The notes below the pieces were generated by a model that was not told the origin of the DNA, did no database searches, and was given only the letters and a program-made list of their open reading frames with translations. Position numbers and translations under genes: made by a program. Positions 23,747 through 27,507 of a stretch of DNA of 27,507 bases are shown here, one piece after another. This stretch comes from DATEPR01 sp036503065. GTDB taxonomy: Bacteria; Actinomycetota; Actinomycetes; Mycobacteriales; Pseudonocardiaceae. The DNA is taken from NCBI GenBank assembly GCA_036503065.1, contig DASXXM010000089.1:1-27507 (forward strand). The letters are read 5' to 3'. Numbering within the stretch: the first letter of the stretch is position 1; the number at the start of each line of letters is the position of its first letter.

Positions 23747-24029
23747 GGTTAGTACCCTCCCACATACCCCCGGCTTCCGTCGCCCTTTGACCCATCAGCC
23801 GTCTGGCAGACAACAGCAGTAGCTGCATCGCCACAACGAACAGCCACCGTTTCGTGTCATCGTCACGCATCGCGTAACGCGGCGACGTGCCCAGCACAAT
23901 CCGGATTTATCGGACAGTGTACCGGTCAACATCTACTGTGGACCGTCAGCCGGCAGTCGGACCGCAATTCGACAGAGTCATCTCGACCGTCCCAACACGA
24001 CGGTGCGGATCGGTCGATTCCCTGCGACG
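23747..24029. other. Intergenic region between the CHAT gene and the small membrane protein
   Basis: No gene is seen. On the minus strand TACACT at 23916-23921 could be a -10 element, which would give the membrane-protein mRNA a leader of about 160 bases. I found no strong terminator hairpin after the CHAT gene. Confidence 0.4.
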
Positions 24030-26687
24030 TCAGCGGACCGGGCCACTCGGGCGGCTGGCGCCGAGGCTGATGAACGGGCGGCGCAACGGGTCGGCCGCGG
24101 TGGTCTGGGCCAGCGCGACCGCGGGTGGCGCACCGGCGGCCAACCGGCGGTGGTAGTCGGCCATGGCCGCGGCCGCGGCCAGGTCACCGACCCTGGTCAA
24201 GGGCGCGGTGACCGCCCGGCAGCCGATCGCCAGCAGCGCCCCGGCGAACCCCAGTGCCTCGTCACCCGGCCGGATGCGGGACACGCCGAGTTCGCACGCG
24301 GCGAGAACCACGTGCTCCGGCGGCCTGCGCAGCCGCGACATCTCGTAGGCGTACAGCCCGCCGTCGGCCAGTTCCAGCCGGGAGAACAACGCGTTCTCCG
24401 GTTCGTGCGTGCCGTGCGCGGCCAGGTGCGCCAGCCGGGCACCCTCCAGGGCCGCGAACACCTCCCGCACCCCGGCCCGCTGGCCGTCCAGCAGGACGGC
24501 GTCCGGGTACTGCTCGCGCAGCCTGCTCACCTCGGCGACCGCGGCCTGCAGGTCCGGGCCGGCGGCCAGCACCGTGCCACCGGGTGTGGCGGGGGCGGGG
24601 CCGCGCATCGCGGTCAGCCACGCGGTCGCCGACGGTGCGACCGAAACGGGTCGCCCCAGCAGGGACGGCAACACGCCCCACGCCACCGCGTACAGGTCCC
24701 CGGTCGGCACCACGACGAGCTCGCGGTCACCGATGAGCCCGGCCAACGGCCCCAACAACTGCTCGTCCAGCCGGCGCGCCCGCAGTTCAGCCGACCTGGA
24801 CACCACGACCCGGACCGGCTCGGCGAGATAGTCCGGCGACAGCATGTCCAGGTCCGCACGCAGTTCCAGCGCGGCCTCGGCCGCGTCGGCCAACCCGCCC
24901 AACCGCACCAGCCGGACCCGGCCGTCGGTCACCACGACCGCGGCGATCCCCTGCCCGGACGCCACGAAGCTGACCAGCGCCCGGTCGCCCAGACACCCGG
25001 CCACCTCGTCCAGCGCCGCGATCGGCCGCGGCCGGCCCCACGGGCTCTCCCGCCAGCCCAGCCGTGTCACCTCACGGCCCAACGCCTCGTGCCGCGCGAT
25101 CAGATCACCCACCGGCCGGCCCGACACCCGCGCCTGCTGCGCCTGCCGGGCCAGCATCCGATACTGCTGGACCCGGTCGGCCAGCACCGGATCGTCCAGC
25201 GGCGGCAACGGCTCGTACCGGTAGACCTGCGCCCTGGTGCGCTCCAGCCAGTCGAACAGCCGACGGGCGTCGGCCCTCGGCTGGTCCAACACCAACCGCA
25301 CGGCCAATTCGCCCAGCTCCCGACCGTGCACCGCGGTGCCGGACACCAGTTCCAGCCCACCCATCCGGTCCCGCAACCGGCCCAACTCGGCCAGCCCGCC
25401 GCGCGCCTGCCCGAACGCGGCCCGCCGATGTCCGGTCGCCACTGCCAGTTCCGCCCGGCACAGCCGCAACATCATCCGGTGGTCCACCGGCGTGATCCGC
25501 CGCGGCTTCGGCACCAACGCCAACAACTCGGCCGCCCGCTCCGTCGCGCCACGCCGCAGTTCCAGTCGCACGGCCAACATCCGCGCGACCGCGGCCTCGT
25601 CCACCAGCCGCAACCCGGCCAACTCATCGGCCAGCGCCACCGCCCTGGCCGGCAACGACTTCGGCACCCGAACCGCCGCCAACGCGGTGACCACTTCGGA
25701 CCGCAGCCGGGTCAGCGACGCGATCGCCGCCCACACCGGCGCCCGCCGCCGCAGATACCGCCGCCGCGCCGACGAGGCCATCCGCCGCGCCGTGACCTGG
25801 TCGCCCTCGACCAACGCGGCTGCCGCGCGCAACGCCTCCGCCTCGGCCAGGTTCAGATGATCCCGCTGCCGCCGCAGGTCCGGCAGCGCCTCGTCCAACA
25901 GCCGCGCAGCCTCCTCGGCCAGCCCGGCCGCGAGCAACGCGTCCGCCTGCGCCATCCGCAGCTTGGGCACCAGGCTCGGGTTCCGCTGCTGGTACCGCCG
26001 GTTGGCCTCGCCGAGATGGGCGAGCGCCGCCGGGATGTCACCCACCCGCCAGGCCACCACACCCAGGTTGTGATGCAGTACCGGGACCAGTTGGGTCAAC
26101 GCGTCCGGGTTGGGATATCCGTCCCGCAATCCGGCCTCGGCCACGTCGATGCTGCGCCGAATGTCCTTCTGGGCCTGCGCCGGCCGGCCCGACGCGGACA
26201 GCGCGAGGCCACGGTTGAGCAGGTTCGTCGCCAACCCGAGATGGTCGGTGATGCCCTGCGCCCAGGCCCGGTCGCTGACCAGGACCGCGCGGGCGAGCTT
26301 CGCGACGCTCTCCTCGAGGCGGCCTTCACGCATCAGCATCACGCCGTGCTGGGCCTCGATGGTGGACTCCAGCTCGGCGCGCAACCGAGGGTCGGACACA
26401 TCGGCCAGATGCGTGCCGGCGGTGAGCAGGTGTTCGACACCGTCCTCGAAACTGCGTTCCTCCGCGTCGCTGTATGCCAGGGTGATCAGGATCCGCACCC
26501 GGAGTGCGGCGCCGTCCGAATCCGCGTCCGGACCGAGCATGCGCAGGGCGCGCCGCAGCGACACGACGGCCTCGTGCGGCCGCAGCGCGTTGATGGCGAG
26601 GCGGGCTGACCGGTACAGCTTGTCGGCCCGCTGGCGCTGGTTCTCCGGGCCTCCGCGCCGTTTGCGGTGGCGATCCGGGGCGGGCAC
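24030..26687 (-). CDS. TPR-CHAT protein (caspase-like peptidase superfamily)
   Basis: This 885-aa protein has a long helical TPR region (about 20-480), with repeats such as LGVVAWRVGDIPAALAHLGEA. The C-terminal CHAT domain (about 545-870) carries the catalytic dyad His758 in LAAHGTHEP and Cys798 in VLAACELG. CHAT domains belong to the caspase/separase clan, so it is probably a protease switched on by something bound to its TPR part. No signal peptide is present. The GTG at 26687 has TATAGA at 26691-26696 just before it, so a nearly leaderless transcript of its own is possible, besides read-through from the sigma-factor unit 74 bases upstream. Confidence 0.9.
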   Translation of the reverse strand: MPAPDRHRKRRGGPENQRQRADKLYRSARLAINALRPHEAVVSLRRALRMLGPDADSDGAALRVRILITLAYSDAEERSFEDGVEHLLTAGTHLADVSDPRLRAELESTIEAQHGVMLMREGRLEESVAKLARAVLVSDRAWAQGITDHLGLATNLLNRGLALSASGRPAQAQKDIRRSIDVAEAGLRDGYPNPDALTQLVPVLHHNLGVVAWRVGDIPAALAHLGEANRRYQQRNPSLVPKLRMAQADALLAAGLAEEAARLLDEALPDLRRQRDHLNLAEAEALRAAAALVEGDQVTARRMASSARRRYLRRRAPVWAAIASLTRLRSEVVTALAAVRVPKSLPARAVALADELAGLRLVDEAAVARMLAVRLELRRGATERAAELLALVPKPRRITPVDHRMMLRLCRAELAVATGHRRAAFGQARGGLAELGRLRDRMGGLELVSGTAVHGRELGELAVRLVLDQPRADARRLFDWLERTRAQVYRYEPLPPLDDPVLADRVQQYRMLARQAQQARVSGRPVGDLIARHEALGREVTRLGWRESPWGRPRPIAALDEVAGCLGDRALVSFVASGQGIAAVVVTDGRVRLVRLGGLADAAEAALELRADLDMLSPDYLAEPVRVVVSRSAELRARRLDEQLLGPLAGLIGDRELVVVPTGDLYAVAWGVLPSLLGRPVSVAPSATAWLTAMRGPAPATPGGTVLAAGPDLQAAVAEVSRLREQYPDAVLLDGQRAGVREVFAALEGARLAHLAAHGTHEPENALFSRLELADGGLYAYEMSRLRRPPEHVVLAACELGVSRIRPGDEALGFAGALLAIGCRAVTAPLTRVGDLAAAAAMADYHRRLAAGAPPAVALAQTTAADPLRRPFISLGASRPSGPVR

Positions 26688-26761
26688 GGGTCTATATCAC
26701 CACAAGCCGCACTGGTGACGCTGTCCACCCGTCGGGCGATCCGGGCAGTACCTCGGTCGGA

Positions 26762-27286
26762 CTACAACACGATGGTAGGGGTCACTACTGTCCGTGCACG
26801 TTGGCCGGACTGTTCGGCCAGATGTACCACGATCTGCGTAATGCCCTTCGGCACTTCCTGGAGGGCGAACCGGCCGCCCTCGTCGGCACTCGTGGTGGCC
26901 GGCTCGTGGCCGTCCACGCGTACCTCGATCCGGTGCGGCCCGCCGGGCACCAGCCAACCGTCGAACCGGTTGCCGTTGGCGGCCGGCGCGAGACTGACCA
27001 TCACGGTCAGGTCGCCGACGGTGAAGGTGATCGTGTTCGGCGCCGCGGCCCCGCGCACGCCGACGAGTTGATCATCGCGCTGCCAGGTGGCCACCTCGTA
27101 GTCGAGGTCGTCCAGCTCCATGGCGAACCGGGTACGGACGACCAGGTCGTCGGGCAGCGGATCGGCGAGTTCGAGTAGGGCGGCCAACTCGGCGAGCAGC
27201 CGCTTGTCCTCGGCGGGCAGGCCAAGCTCCAACGCTCTCTCCTCACCCGCCGCTGTACGCCCCGGTGGGCGCTCGGTCGGGTTCAC
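26762..27286 (-). CDS. Unrecognised 174-aa protein between a sigma factor and a CHAT gene
   Basis: The N-terminal half has helical, acidic character (LLAELAALLELADPLPDDLVVRTRFAME, cut here as an example of its ADPLPDDLV core). The C-terminal half is beta-rich and ends in a carboxypeptidase-regulatory-like segment (PHRIEVRVDGHEPATTS, GGRFALQEVPKGITQIVVHL). The GTG at 27286 overlaps the TGA of the sigma-factor gene, with GGAGG seven bases before, so the two are translationally coupled. Coupling suggests it acts with or on the sigma factor, as anti-sigma factors do, but it has no zinc-binding HxxxCxxC motif and no membrane segment. It could also be a substrate or adaptor of the CHAT protein. Confidence 0.78.
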   Translation of the reverse strand: MNPTERPPGRTAAGEERALELGLPAEDKRLLAELAALLELADPLPDDLVVRTRFAMELDDLDYEVATWQRDDQLVGVRGAAAPNTITFTVGDLTVMVSLAPAANGNRFDGWLVPGGPHRIEVRVDGHEPATTSADEGGRFALQEVPKGITQIVVHLAEQSGQRARTVVTPTIVL

Positions 27287-27507
27287 GACATGCCTCCTTC
27301 TTCGTGGAGGTGCCCACGGAGCCGCTTGATGCAACGTCCCCGCTTGGGACCGATGCTGCCCCGTGGCATCCCCAGTTTCTCTGCCACATAGTCATATTCA
27401 GCCCGGCCGCCGAGCACCGTCAGCCGCAACAGCTCCTGGCACTCGTAAGGCAACCGGCTGAAGGCCCGCCACAGCAACCGGTCGCGGTCGGACCGCAACG
27501 TCTCCTC
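27283..27507 (-). CDS. Sigma-70 family RNA polymerase sigma factor, region 4 (5' end outside window)
   Basis: The last 74 residues of the protein are in the window, and the reading frame is open to the right edge. They form sigma region 4: FSRLPYECQELLRLTVLGGRAEYDYVAEKLGMP, cut here to its LPYECQELLRL opening, then the DNA-contacting RGSIGPKRGRCIKRLR. The GSIGPxRGR form is typical of ECF-like sigma factors linked to CHAT-domain genes in actinobacteria. The stop codon overlaps the start of the 174-aa gene. Confidence 0.85.
   Translation of the reverse strand, partial: EETLRSDRDRLLWRAFSRLPYECQELLRLTVLGGRAEYDYVAEKLGMPRGSIGPKRGRCIKRLRGHLHEEGGMS

Noticed and set aside
24003..26609. 868-codon open frame antisense to the CHAT gene
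   Set aside because: Low-complexity Arg/Pro/Gln-rich product with no motif. The opposite strand has TPR repeats and an intact catalytic His-Cys pair.

Overview
The window is high-GC DNA with strongly G/C-biased third codon positions, GTG starts, TANNNT-type -10 elements, some probably leaderless mRNAs, a PknG-type kinase and DasR/chitinase-type promoter repeats. This points to a filamentous actinobacterium. The order Pseudonocardiales is a reasonable guess that the sequence alone does not prove. I recognise 18 protein genes (two cut by the window edges), one doubtful small ORF and one gene remnant. I saw no rRNA, tRNA, CRISPR array or insertion sequence.

Left part (1-5480): a secreted parallel beta-helix protein, cut by the left edge, faces a divergent LacI-family regulator. 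A TetR-family regulator and a FAD-dependent PYROXD2/phytoene-desaturase-like oxidoreductase follow. The region ends in a strong hairpin.

Middle part (5421-16453): two close tandem paralogs of an uncharacterised Tat-exported family lie inside a duplicated block of about 2.1 kb. The block carries the same hairpin, gene, intergenic region and the start of a divergent histidine-phosphatase gene. That phosphatase is intact in copy 2 (9829-10518) and survives only as a frameshifted stub of about 90 bases in copy 1. After a J-domain/membrane/NERD protein and an unusual regulator with two LuxR-type helix-turn-helix domains comes a third, divergent paralog whose N-terminus has lost the twin arginine. 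Next is a secreted CBM2-FnIII-GH18 chitinase. The three paralogs share an order of motifs reminiscent of dye-decolorizing peroxidases (DyP), but with GxxDQ where DyPs have GxxDG. DasR/chitinase-like operator sequences sit before the chitinase and the beta-helix gene, and weaker ones before the two Tat paralogs, suggesting one polymer-degradation regulon.

Right part (16482-27507, all minus strand): a tightly coupled five-gene operon encodes a coiled-coil-like protein, PknG, a PP2C phosphatase, a vWA protein and an FHA protein. The kinase, phosphatase and FHA protein all carry N-terminal zinc ribbons, so the operon looks like a complete Ser/Thr phosphosignalling module. Further right are a small membrane protein and a unit of sigma factor (cut by the right edge), 174-aa protein and TPR-CHAT protease-like protein.

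Most worth following up: the DyP-like paralog family with its decayed duplication, the shared DasR-like sites, an inverted repeat that could mask the chitinase ribosome binding site, and the double-HTH regulator beside the non-Tat paralog.
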